Source: a virus. From it: 36,881 nucleotides of DNA. Every line of letters begins with the position of its first letter. The stretch's first letter is position 1. The translations under genes were made by a program, and so were the position numbers. Positions 16,001 to 24,116 of the stretch are shown in pieces. The stretch is from IMG/VR virus record IMGVR_UViG_3300013006_000004, positions 1-36,881 of that record; one strand, written 5' to 3'. Under the pieces are notes generated by a model, which saw only the letters and a list, made by a program, of their open reading frames with translations, ran no database searches and was not told the origin of the DNA.

Positions 16001-16620
16001 GATGTATTAGCTTGTGTAATCACAAAGCTATTAGTACCACTATTATAACTCAATGGAGCCGTACCACTTGGCTTAGAAGATAGATCGGTAAACAATCCCG
16101 ATGTAGCAACGGTGGCTAATGTTGGCTTACCGGTTAAATCGGCATAAGCACCACTTGTAGCTACGGTGGCTAACCCGGGGGCCGTACCAAAGTTTAACTC
16201 ATTGATATACGTTTTACCCGCAAACTTTGAGTTATAAATAGAATCAGTAGTAGCACCATTGAAATATAAACGATTAGAAGTTTGAACTATTTGTGTATAG
16301 CTACTAACACCCGCAGGCCCCGTAGCAATAATCATATTCATCACCACATTGTTAATGTTAGGTGAATCGGGATAAACACGAACATTACGAGTATAAGAAG
16401 GATTCCATGCTTGACCATTAACCCTTATCCACACATAAAAATCAGTCATTGCCGTAACCGTAACCACCAAGTCGGGATTATCAGTTTGGAATGATGTTGG
16501 TGTTGTTGCGGGGAAGGTGCTACCTAATGTATATCCATAGTCAATGTTACCCGCCGTAGGCATTGGTACAAATCCCGTTGATGTATATTCCGCAAATACT
16601 CTTAATGTTTTAGTTGCCAT
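13057..16620 (-). CDS. Large tail fiber with C-terminal S74 chaperone domain
   Basis: This is the longest gene, 1187 residues. Three ~34-residue repeats ending 'G(Y/F)LSSTDWNTFN.K' lie at about 188-223, 435-468 and 476-509. A pair of 'SG.(Y/F).DL..KP' units lies at 157-184. Gly/Ser/Thr-rich fiber shaft follows, with many 'G.LGIGT.SP' type turns. The C-terminus (about 1084-1187, starting SDLTLKKN and including 'YGVIAQEVEKILP') is a peptidase S74 intramolecular chaperone, which trimerises the fiber and then cleaves itself off, probably before Ser1084. The last 30 residues are a coiled coil. It probably binds the host receptor. Confidence 0.93.
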   Translation of the reverse strand: MATKTLRVFAEYTSTGFVPMPTAGNIDYGYTLGSTFPATTPTSFQTDNPDLVVTVTAMTDFYVWIRVNGQAWNPSYTRNVRVYPDSPNINNVVMNMIIATGPAGVSSYTQIVQTSNRLYFNGATTDSIYNSKFAGKTYINELNFGTAPGLATVATSGAYADLTGKPTLATVATSGLFTDLSSKPSGTAPLSYNSGTNSFVITQANTSTNGYLSSTDWNTFNNKLATPSGTTLQYVDGTGALQTFPVLASADKLVINVRNSSGVSMPKGSVVYINGATGNKPTVALSQGNSNATSAQTLGLLQATLANNAEGNVVIVGSVIDLNTSAFSEGQQLYLSPTTAGTYTATKQYAPNHLVYVGVVTRSHVSLGVIEVKVQNGYEMDELHNVSAQSPSNNDGLFYNTTTSLWEKKSIATVLGYTPYNGTDTSIKALFSATTPLSYSNGVYSISQATTASNGYLSSTDWNTFNGKESVLSFTTPLVRTTNTISINQASASTSGFLSSTDWNTFNNKGTGTGSVTSVAMTMPLGLSVSGSPITTSGTFGITLTAGYVIPSTTSTSEWGIAYNNRITSLTVTGSSGSATLVSNVLNIPTYTLVGLGGQVALNGTGFVKISGTTISYDNSTYLTTASASSTYQTIITNNITGTGTINELAYFNTTSTVASLAVATYPSLTELAYVKGVTSSIQTQLNAKASTLSGTTNYISKFTSSSAIGNSALQEVSGNLGLGVTPSAGGLGGYSLFEIASGGGSIYSGVNQTLFGSNVSWSGSTPSYKVSTFASYYNQQNSKHEWFVAPSGIAGNTITPNQAMTLDASGRLGIGTTSPSELLTVSGTQPNSVINYTSASDYGRIYFSESGTFKAAIQFLGSTFVATARRNALEIVNTTTGDLALGSGDTRTFYIKNGGLIGINTISPFGSSAEKTIHLTDASGGFATIYVTNAANTVKTILGMQSSNALGVVGTQSNNPFIIVTNDTERMRITPVGKVGIGTNSPSLAKLVISDSDANKISLAGGSTQNGMRWEATGGAHTFYLFNGTIASAGWGLYNVDTGVFPIWASNSSNVSIGTTSDAGYRLYVSGAIYATGNITANSDLTLKKNLKLIDNPIDKLMQLNGYAYQWKANDEHQYGVIAQEVEKILPYAVSTGNDGIKGVSYNQLTPLLIEGFKSHESEITQLKKKVKIQQAEIDILKSKIA

Positions 16621-16623
16621 CTT

Positions 16624-17205
16624 TTAATCTTCTTTTTGTCCTATTGGACTTATCCAACAATCCTCCGTATAAACTTTTGTAAAGTAAGCCAAATTTACAT
16701 TATCTCCTCCACTACTACAACACAAATGCTTTTCTAAAGTTATCCAAGCATCGGCATCTCCCGTTTGTGTATCTAATGTTGTCCATACAAGTGATGCGGG
16801 AGCAACTCCTTCTAATTGTAGTGAATATTTAAATGTAATTACACTACCAATCTTTTGTATTTGCATCCATATTCCTTGGTGAACACCAATATTGGTTGTG
16901 GCTATCGTATTTGTAGTACTACCCGTAGATTCTCTTTGGAATGCTTTTATGTTGTTATCCCCTTGCACCATAATGCCCATATAAGCCACGTTTGCATTAG
17001 CTTGGATACGAAGTTGTAATCCCGCTTTAGCACCGCTTGTAGTGCCTGCAAATGTGTTTAAAAAGGCTCTTAATGTAAAGTCGGTAAGTGTTTCACTCCA
17101 ACCATAAATATACCCCGTATCCGAAGCATTCTCAAATACACCACTTCCATATATCTCAATGGATGATCGTGTCTTATATTTAAAATAACCTATTGTCCTT
17201 GGCAT
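16624..17205 (-). CDS. Tail-associated beta-sandwich protein, possible carbohydrate binder
   Basis: The product has 193 residues. Alternating strands with 'KAGLQLRIQANANVAYMGIM', 'GIWMQIQKIGSVITFKYSL' and 'WTTLDTQ' follow the pattern of concanavalin-like or DUF1349-like beta-sandwiches, in which the 'W..I....G..I...YS' strand is typical. A Cys-Cys pair lies near residue 162. It is encoded between the tail-tip protein and the large fiber, so a role in glycan contact at the tail tip is plausible. That is inference. Confidence 0.6.
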   Translation of the reverse strand: MPRTIGYFKYKTRSSIEIYGSGVFENASDTGYIYGWSETLTDFTLRAFLNTFAGTTSGAKAGLQLRIQANANVAYMGIMVQGDNNIKAFQRESTGSTTNTIATTNIGVHQGIWMQIQKIGSVITFKYSLQLEGVAPASLVWTTLDTQTGDADAWITLEKHLCCSSGGDNVNLAYFTKVYTEDCWISPIGQKED

Positions 17206-17210
17206 ATCTA

Positions 17211-19343
17211 TTAAGCGTTAAAGTCATCCATAAAGAAGGCAACGAATCTATCGAAGATTGTACCATAATCACCCGCTTGACCTAAGTCTGTACCTACACC
17301 GTTACGGGATTTTTTTTTTGATTCCGACACCTTTGTCGCAATTAATAACCCACTTTGGTCGTATCTTGATATGGTCATTTGCCCCGTAATCTCATTGGAA
17401 CTGAGTTCCATCAATACGACCTCCCCCGTATTATCTCTTTCATTCATTTTAATTGACAATGGCCAAAACTTCTTAGAGTTTAAAGCACCTTGCAATGGAA
17501 ACTCATAAATAGCACCATATTGCAATCCCTTGCCTATTAGTGTACCTGTGAATATATTTCTATAATCTGAATATTGATTAAGGATATTACGAGCCGTTAA
17601 TTCATTAACCCCATATTTATCCGGTTCTTCCCTTTCATACCAACCACCAGTACTTGGATATGTAGGCCCAAGTACACTTGGCACAGGCCATGTAGATGGG
17701 AAATAATCACCACTATAATATATATAAAGATTTGAATAATCTTGAAGTGTTGTTACCCCATTAAGTGTAAAAGCATCCCCCGCATAAACAACCTTTTTAG
17801 GTGGGATAATTGAGGCATTCTTGATATTATCAATCTTTGTTATTTCCTTATCGGGTAATGTACTTCCCTTGGGAGCATTAAGTAATATTTGATTATACCA
17901 TGTTTCATATCCACCACCACTTGATTGTGCATATAAAACTAAGTCAACGGCATAACTCTTATAATTATATTGACTCCAAGCATCTAATACAGGTGGGAAT
18001 GGAAATGATTTACTATAAATATTCATGTCCTCACTTGGGTAATTAACCGCCTTAGTATATATATAAGGTGATTCTTGCCAAGTATCATTACCAAAATTGT
18101 AATAATATGTTTGAAAAGAATTTACAAAAGGTATTGTTATACTTAATCTAAAAGATGGATTATTGGTTTCCGAAGTTATTGATAAATTAAATCCTTCATT
18201 CCACCCCGCACTCATGCCAGCAAAACCAACACTGCCTGTAGATAATGCCGATGTTAAAGCTAATATGTATTTATCGGCAACCGCATCATAGACTAAATAT
18301 GTTTTAGGAGTACCTAAAAATGATTTGGTAAATCCTTTAAATAACGTTTCTGTATATGTACCAGATAGTAATGACATACCTGCGGTTTTAGTAATTGGGG
18401 TAGCCGTACCATTCCACAAGGTAAAATCACCATTGATAAACTTATTGCTACCATATTCATATTCAACCTCCATGTACTTATAAAACCTTCTAATCTTTCT
18501 TTTAGGCTCGGCAACAATCAAGAAGTTTGTGCCATGAACTAATGTAGGAATAATGGCTTTAGTAGAAGTATTTATTACTCCTTGATTAGAAAACTTGGTA
18601 GCTTGATTAACTCCAAATGCTAAATCTTTTGGTTTAACAAAAAACCATTGGCCTGCATTTTGATAAACAAAGGCATTGAATAAATTGCAAATATCTAATA
18701 CTAAATCAACATTATCTTTAAACTCAAAGTTATTATCTCTTAACGCAGCGGTGTAAACATAAGTTTGTTCTAATGGAGTTGAATAAGCCGTTTTAGTGTG
18801 ATTGTCATTCCATACTTTAGCTAACACATTTAATCCATATTCATATCCAACACCTTTTAAAGCATTAAATATAACCTCAAATAAACTTAATATCCCCGCT
18901 GGGTATTTATTATTAATCTTTAACTTTTGGTTTTTTAATGAACCTAATCCATCAATAGTTTTAAATTCGATGGCGGGATACTTTAAGAATATATCTTCTT
19001 CGCATAATTCGGGAGAAACAAATCCACTCCAAAATAATACCGCATCACGATAGTATTCTAAGAAATATTCTTTCTCATCTTCGCTTATGATTGAATCCAT
19101 ATTAATTACACCACCAAGAACCTTGAAGGTTAATGATGATCCTTTTAATGGATAGAATATATCATCATCGGCAGTTGGGTAATCAATCTCTACTGGACTA
19201 ACTTGTCCATTGGGTATTGTATAAATAGAACCATTATAATCTTTTTTTAAGATTAATACTTTGCCTTTAGTTGTTAATAATGTACCAAATGGATTACAAG
19301 TTCCATCAAATTCAAATTGGTAAATAGTTCCGTATCCTGTCAT
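17211..19343 (-). CDS. Tail tip / baseplate protein
   Basis: The product has 710 residues. Its N-terminal third (FEFDGTCNPF..., YYRDAVLFWSGFVSPELCEED, YPAIEFKTIDGLGSLK) resembles large proteins encoded directly after the tape measure in Bacteroidota siphophages; I know them only as tail-tip components. The remainder is Tyr/Asn-rich and strand-rich. Its start overlaps the tape measure stop by one base. The position corresponds to distal-tail or tail-hub proteins of other siphophages, but I see no sequence match to Dit or Tal. Confidence 0.7.
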   Translation of the reverse strand: MTGYGTIYQFEFDGTCNPFGTLLTTKGKVLILKKDYNGSIYTIPNGQVSPVEIDYPTADDDIFYPLKGSSLTFKVLGGVINMDSIISEDEKEYFLEYYRDAVLFWSGFVSPELCEEDIFLKYPAIEFKTIDGLGSLKNQKLKINNKYPAGILSLFEVIFNALKGVGYEYGLNVLAKVWNDNHTKTAYSTPLEQTYVYTAALRDNNFEFKDNVDLVLDICNLFNAFVYQNAGQWFFVKPKDLAFGVNQATKFSNQGVINTSTKAIIPTLVHGTNFLIVAEPKRKIRRFYKYMEVEYEYGSNKFINGDFTLWNGTATPITKTAGMSLLSGTYTETLFKGFTKSFLGTPKTYLVYDAVADKYILALTSALSTGSVGFAGMSAGWNEGFNLSITSETNNPSFRLSITIPFVNSFQTYYYNFGNDTWQESPYIYTKAVNYPSEDMNIYSKSFPFPPVLDAWSQYNYKSYAVDLVLYAQSSGGGYETWYNQILLNAPKGSTLPDKEITKIDNIKNASIIPPKKVVYAGDAFTLNGVTTLQDYSNLYIYYSGDYFPSTWPVPSVLGPTYPSTGGWYEREEPDKYGVNELTARNILNQYSDYRNIFTGTLIGKGLQYGAIYEFPLQGALNSKKFWPLSIKMNERDNTGEVVLMELSSNEITGQMTISRYDQSGLLIATKVSESKKKSRNGVGTDLGQAGDYGTIFDRFVAFFMDDFNA

Positions 19344-21700
19344 TATCTTCCTGTAACTCTAAGTGTTGTTTCTAATGATTTATTAATTGAATAACCACTT
19401 TGTGTAGCCGTAATTGAACCAGTAAGGTCTACCATTAATCTAACTGATTGTGTGGCATAAGATGACCCACCATATTGATAAGATGATCCACTCGCCTTAG
19501 ATGAAACCAATGAACCACCGCCTCCGCCAACACCACCCATTGCACCCAAAAGATTAGATGAAGTTTGTTTAGCTTTTCCAACCGCACTACTCATATTTTC
19601 ACCCATTTGTTTTAAAGCAGTACCTGTTGCTATTGCTGCGATACCACCTATTAAACCAAGTGTAGATTCTCCCAAGGGATCAGCAAAAAATGATTTAAGT
19701 GCCGCCATTGCCCCAGAAGCAGCCACCGCAGCAATACCCGTTTTAACTAAGAAATCACCCATGGTTGTAAATATCATTCCCATTAAAGAATCAAATGAAT
19801 CTTTAAATCCCATTTCACCAAGACCAACACTTCCAATTATTTCTCCAAATCCAACGGCCAATGACATTGCCATATCTTTTGTAGCTGCATGGGTAGCTTG
19901 TGCAAAGTTTCTTAATCTATTTGAAGCATCTGTATCTTCTAATTCTTTAATAAAATCTCCAATTTGTTTTGGATATTCGCTTTTGATTCCCGCAGTTTCT
20001 TCTGCAAGTGATTTGATTGCCTCGGCTTGTTTTTTACCACCCGATTCAACCATTATTTTAAGGATATTGGTTTCTCTCCATTTAACTAAATCAATAATAC
20101 TCCACCCCGCCTCCTCGTATGCTTTCTTTAAATCTTCAAACTTTTTATTAACATCTGATATTTCTTTATCAGCACCTTTAAGAAAAATAGAACTTGTTTC
20201 TCGAACTATATTTCTATTTACCTCGGCTAATTTTTCTTGCCTTTTATAATTATCTGTTAATTCTTTATCAAATGCAGCCGTTCTTGCTCTCTCGGCCTTT
20301 TCAAGTTCTTTTTCTTCTTCGGTTTTACCGAGTTTCTTGTCGGCTCCCGGAGGCTTATTATCTAATCCAGTTAAGCCTACTGCCCTTGCAGTTGTTGATT
20401 CTAAAACTTTTAAATCATTTTTTAGTTTGGCGATTTTATCTTCTGTAATTTTTAGCGAAAGTGGACTCGTAGAAATATATATTTGTGTTCTACTTGCCTC
20501 TAAACCAGCTATTTCTTGTTTTATTTTACTAATAGAATCTACAATGTTTGTAGGAGATAAATCTACTTTACCAAAATCATTAAAATAACCAATAAGTGAC
20601 TTTATATCAGATGCAAGCCTTGGGTTTTGACTACTTATACTATCTGCAAATTTTATAATAGATGCATCTACTTCATCAAAAAATGAAACAATTGGTGCTC
20701 CTAATTTTAATAATCCATCTAAAACAAAAGTAAGTGCTTTCCATGCTTTAATGGTTAAATCAATTGTTATACCTAAAGCATCTAAAACAAATTTTAATAC
20801 TTTGCCAAATTCTGATGAATTATTCATTTCTTGATTTGCACCAATAAAAGAATTTTTAAGTTGATCAATTATTCCAGCTAAGTGAGTTATATTATCCCCT
20901 AATTCCAAGTTTTCTGAAATAGATGTTCCTATCTCGGCCATTGCAAATGTTGTACTTTCACTTAGCTTATTAAATTGTCCTTGTAATGTTTGAGATTGTT
21001 TATCAGCCATCCCAAAGAATCTACCTCCTTCACTTGTTGCATAGGTAAACGCATCACCAACATCCTTAACACTAATTTGACCATCGTGCATCCTTTTGGT
21101 TAATACCGCCATTGATTGGCCAGTTTTATCCGATATAGCTTGCAATGGGTTAAACCCAGCATTAATCATTTGTCTTGCCTCTTGACCCATTAAACGACCC
21201 GCTGCATTAACTTGACCAAATGCTAAAGATAATCTTTGAAACTTATCGGCATTACCACCAGATATATCACCTAACATACGAGTGATAGGAATAACTTGTT
21301 GTGCAGTTAAACCATACCCCAATAATGTTTGTGCTCCTTTGGTAATGTCTTGAAATTGCATTGGGGATTTAAGTGCTTGATCCTTTAAATCGGATAGCAT
21401 ATTCTTAGCAACTAATGCCGAACCCGTAAATACCTCAAATGCAATAGAGGTTTGCTCTAATTGAGCCGATGTTTGTAATGCTGATTTAATGAATAATCCA
21501 AAAGATGCAACTGATAATGTTGCTCCAAGACCCGAAAATAATGAAGATATTTTGCCCATTGAAGAACCAATACTGCCACTTGCTACACCCGTATTTCTTG
21601 ATAAACTACTAAGTGAATTTGATAAATCTTTAAGTTTAGATTTAGCATCGGCAATATCCGCACCAATTATTATCTTAAAGTCATTATTTTCTCCTGCCAT
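19343..21700 (-). CDS. Tail tape measure protein
   Basis: The product has 785 residues. Residues ~80-260 carry the tape-measure domain (SPMQFQDITKGAQTLLGYGL, then ISGGNADKFQRLSLAFGQVN and MGQEARQMINAGFNPL). Hydrophobic helices follow at about 630-700, with coiled-coil-like helix around 450-600. At about 0.15 nm per residue it would set a tail of about 115-120 nm, a rough estimate. A Gly/Ser-rich tail ends the protein. It follows the frameshifted chaperone genes, with the stop and start overlapping as TAATG. Confidence 0.95.
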   Translation of the reverse strand: MAGENNDFKIIIGADIADAKSKLKDLSNSLSSLSRNTGVASGSIGSSMGKISSLFSGLGATLSVASFGLFIKSALQTSAQLEQTSIAFEVFTGSALVAKNMLSDLKDQALKSPMQFQDITKGAQTLLGYGLTAQQVIPITRMLGDISGGNADKFQRLSLAFGQVNAAGRLMGQEARQMINAGFNPLQAISDKTGQSMAVLTKRMHDGQISVKDVGDAFTYATSEGGRFFGMADKQSQTLQGQFNKLSESTTFAMAEIGTSISENLELGDNITHLAGIIDQLKNSFIGANQEMNNSSEFGKVLKFVLDALGITIDLTIKAWKALTFVLDGLLKLGAPIVSFFDEVDASIIKFADSISSQNPRLASDIKSLIGYFNDFGKVDLSPTNIVDSISKIKQEIAGLEASRTQIYISTSPLSLKITEDKIAKLKNDLKVLESTTARAVGLTGLDNKPPGADKKLGKTEEEKELEKAERARTAAFDKELTDNYKRQEKLAEVNRNIVRETSSIFLKGADKEISDVNKKFEDLKKAYEEAGWSIIDLVKWRETNILKIMVESGGKKQAEAIKSLAEETAGIKSEYPKQIGDFIKELEDTDASNRLRNFAQATHAATKDMAMSLAVGFGEIIGSVGLGEMGFKDSFDSLMGMIFTTMGDFLVKTGIAAVAASGAMAALKSFFADPLGESTLGLIGGIAAIATGTALKQMGENMSSAVGKAKQTSSNLLGAMGGVGGGGGSLVSSKASGSSYQYGGSSYATQSVRLMVDLTGSITATQSGYSINKSLETTLRVTGR

Positions 21701-22385
21701 TACTTTAATGAATTAACCCATTTTAAAACTACTTCATCCGAAAGATACTCTTTTTCTTTTGTTTTTTCTATACGTTTACCTATCTTGTCTGTCCACAATG
21801 GAATCAAGTCTTTAGGCTTAGGAACTTTGTCACCACCCATTGATGCTAATGATGCCCACATTAAGTTTCTTGTTATATCCCAATCCTCAGCCTTTCTAAA
21901 TTCAAAACCATGTTCATAGTCAAGAAATTCCCCTAAAGTCATCCTTTTCCACTCCCATGGTTTTAAACCCGTTCTATAAATTCTTGTGAGGATACTACCC
22001 CACCTAATTATCTCTTTTTTTTTATAGTTGTATCTTGTGATGGTTGATCTAAATCACTTGGCATTAAGTCCTTAGTAATCCATTCAACCACATTAACAAC
22101 CTTAGCTTGCATTAACCACTTAGTTGCAATCATCCTTGATGATTTAAGCTTAGTTAATAATGATTCAGCTAATTCATCATCTCCACTACAAAATAGGTGG
22201 TATATGTGGCCACTAAGTAGCATATCACGAGTAATGTCAATTAATTTGCTTGGATTGTTTTCGAACTCTTGCATATTAACTAAATCATTAAACTCGCCTC
22301 CTAATTCTTTAACATAAACATCGTTTATGCAACCAAGCGAGAAATCAAATGTGATTTTTTTGTTTTCAAATGTTATTGTACGCAT
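21700..22385 (-). CDS. Tail assembly chaperone GT fusion, made by -1 frameshift
   Basis: Ribosomes slipping one base back on the A9 run (22015-22023) leave the G frame and enter a frame open to 21700. The first codons after the slip read EIIRWGSILTRIYRTGLKPW, then 'EWKRMTLGEFLDYEHGFEF'. The fusion is 228 residues. The 'GLKPWEWKRMTLGEF' stretch is typical of the T part of G/GT chaperones, which coat the tape measure during tail assembly. The downstream frame has its own ATG at 21942, but no leader or spacing supports independent use. Confidence 0.82.
21986..22023 (-). promoter_or_regulatory. Programmed -1 ribosomal frameshift signal
   Basis: On the minus strand the G gene ends ...ATA AAA AAA AAG AGA TAA. 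This includes the heptamer A-AAA-AAG, the same slippery site as E. coli dnaX. Ten bases after the AAG lies a hairpin: GTGGGG (22003-21998) with CCTCAC (21991-21986), one G-U pair and a six-base loop. Heptamer, spacer and hairpin form a complete signal. Confidence 0.8.
22008..22385 (-). CDS. Tail assembly chaperone G
   Basis: The product is 125 residues from ATG 22385. A longer frame to 22451 overlaps the promoter, so it is rejected. 'MRTITFENKKITFDFSLGCI' is the strand-rich start typical of these chaperones, followed by helices, and the C-terminus is KKKR. It lies between tail tube and tape measure genes, as in lambda and HK97 relatives. The A-rich leader 'acacaaaaccaaaacaaaca' supports the start. 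It ends at the slippery A9 run. Confidence 0.85.
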   Translation of the reverse strand: MRTITFENKKITFDFSLGCINDVYVKELGGEFNDLVNMQEFENNPSKLIDITRDMLLSGHIYHLFCSGDDELAESLLTKLKSSRMIATKWLMQAKVVNVVEWITKDLMPSDLDQPSQDTTIKKKR

Positions 22386-22417
22386 TGTTTGTTTTGGTTT
22401 TGTGTTTAAAGCAAATA

Positions 22418-22467
22418 GGGTAGAGAAATTCCCTACCCCAAATGTAAACAAAAAAATTGAATCTCAA
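22418..22467 (-). promoter_or_regulatory. Promoter with overlapping hairpin before the chaperone gene
   Basis: Read on the minus strand: TTG (22467-22465), an 18-base spacer, TACATTTG (22446-22439). Directly after it lies an inverted repeat GGGTAG/CTACCC (22438-22433 with 22423-22418). The hairpin may end transcripts from the tail tube gene or act as an operator over the start point. The following U-tract (TATTTGCTTT) is weak. Confidence 0.68.
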
Positions 22468-22471
22468 TAGA

Positions 22472-22882
22472 TTATGCAGCAACTGTTGGTACTAAAGTAC
22501 CTGTACCCTTTAATTTTAAATCACAAGTAGCAATTGTTTGATCTCCAGATTTAACAGGCATAGATTCAACATAAGCTGAACCAGTTAAAATTGTTGCACC
22601 AGTAGCTATCGTTTTAAATACAACTGTTAATGAAGTACCAGCAAACCATGCAGCTTGGATAATATCATAAGTTGTTGTTGTTGCTGGATCAGCATAATCA
22701 ACTTGAAAAGTTGCTGATAAACCCCATGACTTACGGCCTGGTATTGCCGTTGCCCAATCTCCACTATCTTTTGAAGAAGTTTCAATCATACTTGTTGATA
22801 ACTCAATATCACAAGTTTGCTCGTTAATAATTTTATTTCCACCTATGAAGACCCTTAGGTCTGTACCTTGAACTAATGCCAT
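22472..22882 (-). CDS. Major tail tube protein
   Basis: The product has 136 residues. The start 'MALVQGTDLRVFIGGNKI', the middle 'ELSTSMIETSSKDSGDWATAIPGRKSW' and 'SGDQTIATCDLKLKGTG' at the end match the pattern of the TP901-1-like major tail protein family. It polymerises into hexameric rings around the tape measure. Its size and its place before the G/GT genes agree. A stem-loop follows its stop. Confidence 0.88.
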   Translation of the reverse strand: MALVQGTDLRVFIGGNKIINEQTCDIELSTSMIETSSKDSGDWATAIPGRKSWGLSATFQVDYADPATTTTYDIIQAAWFAGTSLTVVFKTIATGATILTGSAYVESMPVKSGDQTIATCDLKLKGTGTLVPTVAA

Positions 22883-22889
22883 ATTATTT

Positions 22890-23333
22890 TTAATTTAATT
22901 GATTTAATAATTGAGAGAACAAAATTGTTTGTTCTACTTGCCAACCCGTAGGCAATTGTAATATTAATGAATTTGTTTGATATTCACAATTTATGACTTG
23001 CCAAGTAGTTAAATATTGACTAATGCCAAAAGTATTATTAGAAGTAATAATTCTTGCAATAATTAAATTAGCAATATCATTAACTTCTTTTTTACCACCT
23101 TCATCCGAAGTATATTTTTGAATAACACATATTTCTATTGTAGTATCCCTTTGAAACGAATCTTTACTTCTTAATCCTCTTGATAATTGATCACTTAAAA
23201 CAATACATGGATAAACTGCTCCACTTGGAACAATTTCATCATATACACTAACCGCTTGGCTATTATAAGTTATACCACTTAATGCTTGAAAATAAGCCTT
23301 TCGCAAATCATAAGCACAATCCCTATTTATCAT
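22890..23333 (-). CDS. Tail terminator / completion protein
   Basis: The product has 147 residues. 'LRKAYFQALSGITYNSQAVSVYDEIVP', then 'YPCIVLSDQ' and 'TTIEICVIQKY' follow the layout of DUF3168-like tail terminators that cap the tube and join it to the head. The position between the gp10-like gene and the tail tube is as expected. It overlaps the upstream gene by four bases. I name the family by pattern and position. Confidence 0.72.
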   Translation of the reverse strand: MINRDCAYDLRKAYFQALSGITYNSQAVSVYDEIVPSGAVYPCIVLSDQLSRGLRSKDSFQRDTTIEICVIQKYTSDEGGKKEVNDIANLIIARIITSNNTFGISQYLTTWQVINCEYQTNSLILQLPTGWQVEQTILFSQLLNQLN

Positions 23334-23773
23334 TTGAATAAGTTTTTAAAAAAAGAAGAAGTTTGTCTTGACAATTCCCTTTTAGATAATACAAAATACT
23401 TTAAAAAAAATCTTTTATGAACAGGTGAACGTGGAGGCTTTGCCTTTGGGCCATAGTTACTTGCAAATTTAGTAAACTCTGAATAATCACCCGTTAAATC
23501 TACATTTGGCCTTGTTCCAAAATCCCAATAAGGAGCATATTTTGCAGCAAAACCAATTTCATAAGATAAATTACCTTTACTTGTTTTTTTAGGAACAAAT
23601 GTTTGGCTATTCTTTAAAGCACCAGTTCTCCTTGGAGCCTCCGAATAAGAATTAGTTTTAATAAAGTTAGCCTCCTTTGTAACTAAATTGTCCATAGTAT
23701 TCTCGGTTTGAATGATAGCATTATCAATCTTAGCTTTTAAACTATCCAAACCTTGAAAACTAAATTTAATCAC
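23330..23773 (-). CDS. HK97 gp10-like tail completion protein
   Basis: The product has 147 residues. 'EAPRRTGALKNSQTF' and 'FAAKYAPYWDFGTRPN' are the characteristic patterns of the HK97 gp10 family, which sits at the head-tail joint. An amphipathic helix leads the protein and the C-terminus is basic (FFLKYFVLSKRELSRQ). It overlaps genes on both sides by 4 to 8 bases. Confidence 0.85.
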   Translation of the reverse strand: MIKFSFQGLDSLKAKIDNAIIQTENTMDNLVTKEANFIKTNSYSEAPRRTGALKNSQTFVPKKTSKGNLSYEIGFAAKYAPYWDFGTRPNVDLTGDYSEFTKFASNYGPKAKPPRSPVHKRFFLKYFVLSKRELSRQTSSFFKNLFK

Positions 23774-24116
23774 TTCTTTTTGCTGCTTTAAATGTTAAAT
23801 CTTTTTTTGTAAAATCCGGGTCCATAATATTAGAGATAGCATATTCAATACCTTTTACTTCTAAGATGTCGGTTGTTCTTGGAATAAATTCGGCTCGGTA
23901 TCTCATCTTTCCTTCAAAGGATTGATTTGTGCCAAAGTTGGCACTCTCAATGTTTCTAATACCGCCATAATTTCCATAGAACGAACTTGTTTCCGCAAAG
24001 TATATACTTGTGGTATAACTTGAATATGTTACCCCCGATAAACCTCCCGCACCATCGGATGTGCCCGATAGTTTTCGTTTAAATATCCCTTTAACTCTAT
24101 TTAACTTATTATACAT
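23766..24116 (-). CDS. Head closure protein (stopper)
   Basis: The product has 116 residues. It is strand-rich, with 'GAGGLSGVTYSSYTT' and 'YRAEFIPRTTDILEVKGIEYAISNI', the usual pattern of SPP1 gp16-like or HK97-like head closure proteins ('I...D.l...G..Y.I..i'). Its place is between the connector and the gp10-like gene. It keeps DNA inside the filled head until the tail joins. Confidence 0.75.
   Translation of the reverse strand: MYNKLNRVKGIFKRKLSGTSDGAGGLSGVTYSSYTTSIYFAETSSFYGNYGGIRNIESANFGTNQSFEGKMRYRAEFIPRTTDILEVKGIEYAISNIMDPDFTKKDLTFKAAKRSD

Noticed and set aside
19761-20588. Several plus-strand frames of 83-162 codons inside the tape measure gene
   Set aside because: They are antisense shadows of a strongly supported minus-strand gene, with no leader and hydrophobic biased composition.
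21700-21942. Independent 80-codon gene between chaperone and tape measure
   Set aside because: The frame continues upstream without a stop to the slippery A9 run, and T-type sequence begins before its ATG, so it is better read as the T part of the frameshift product.
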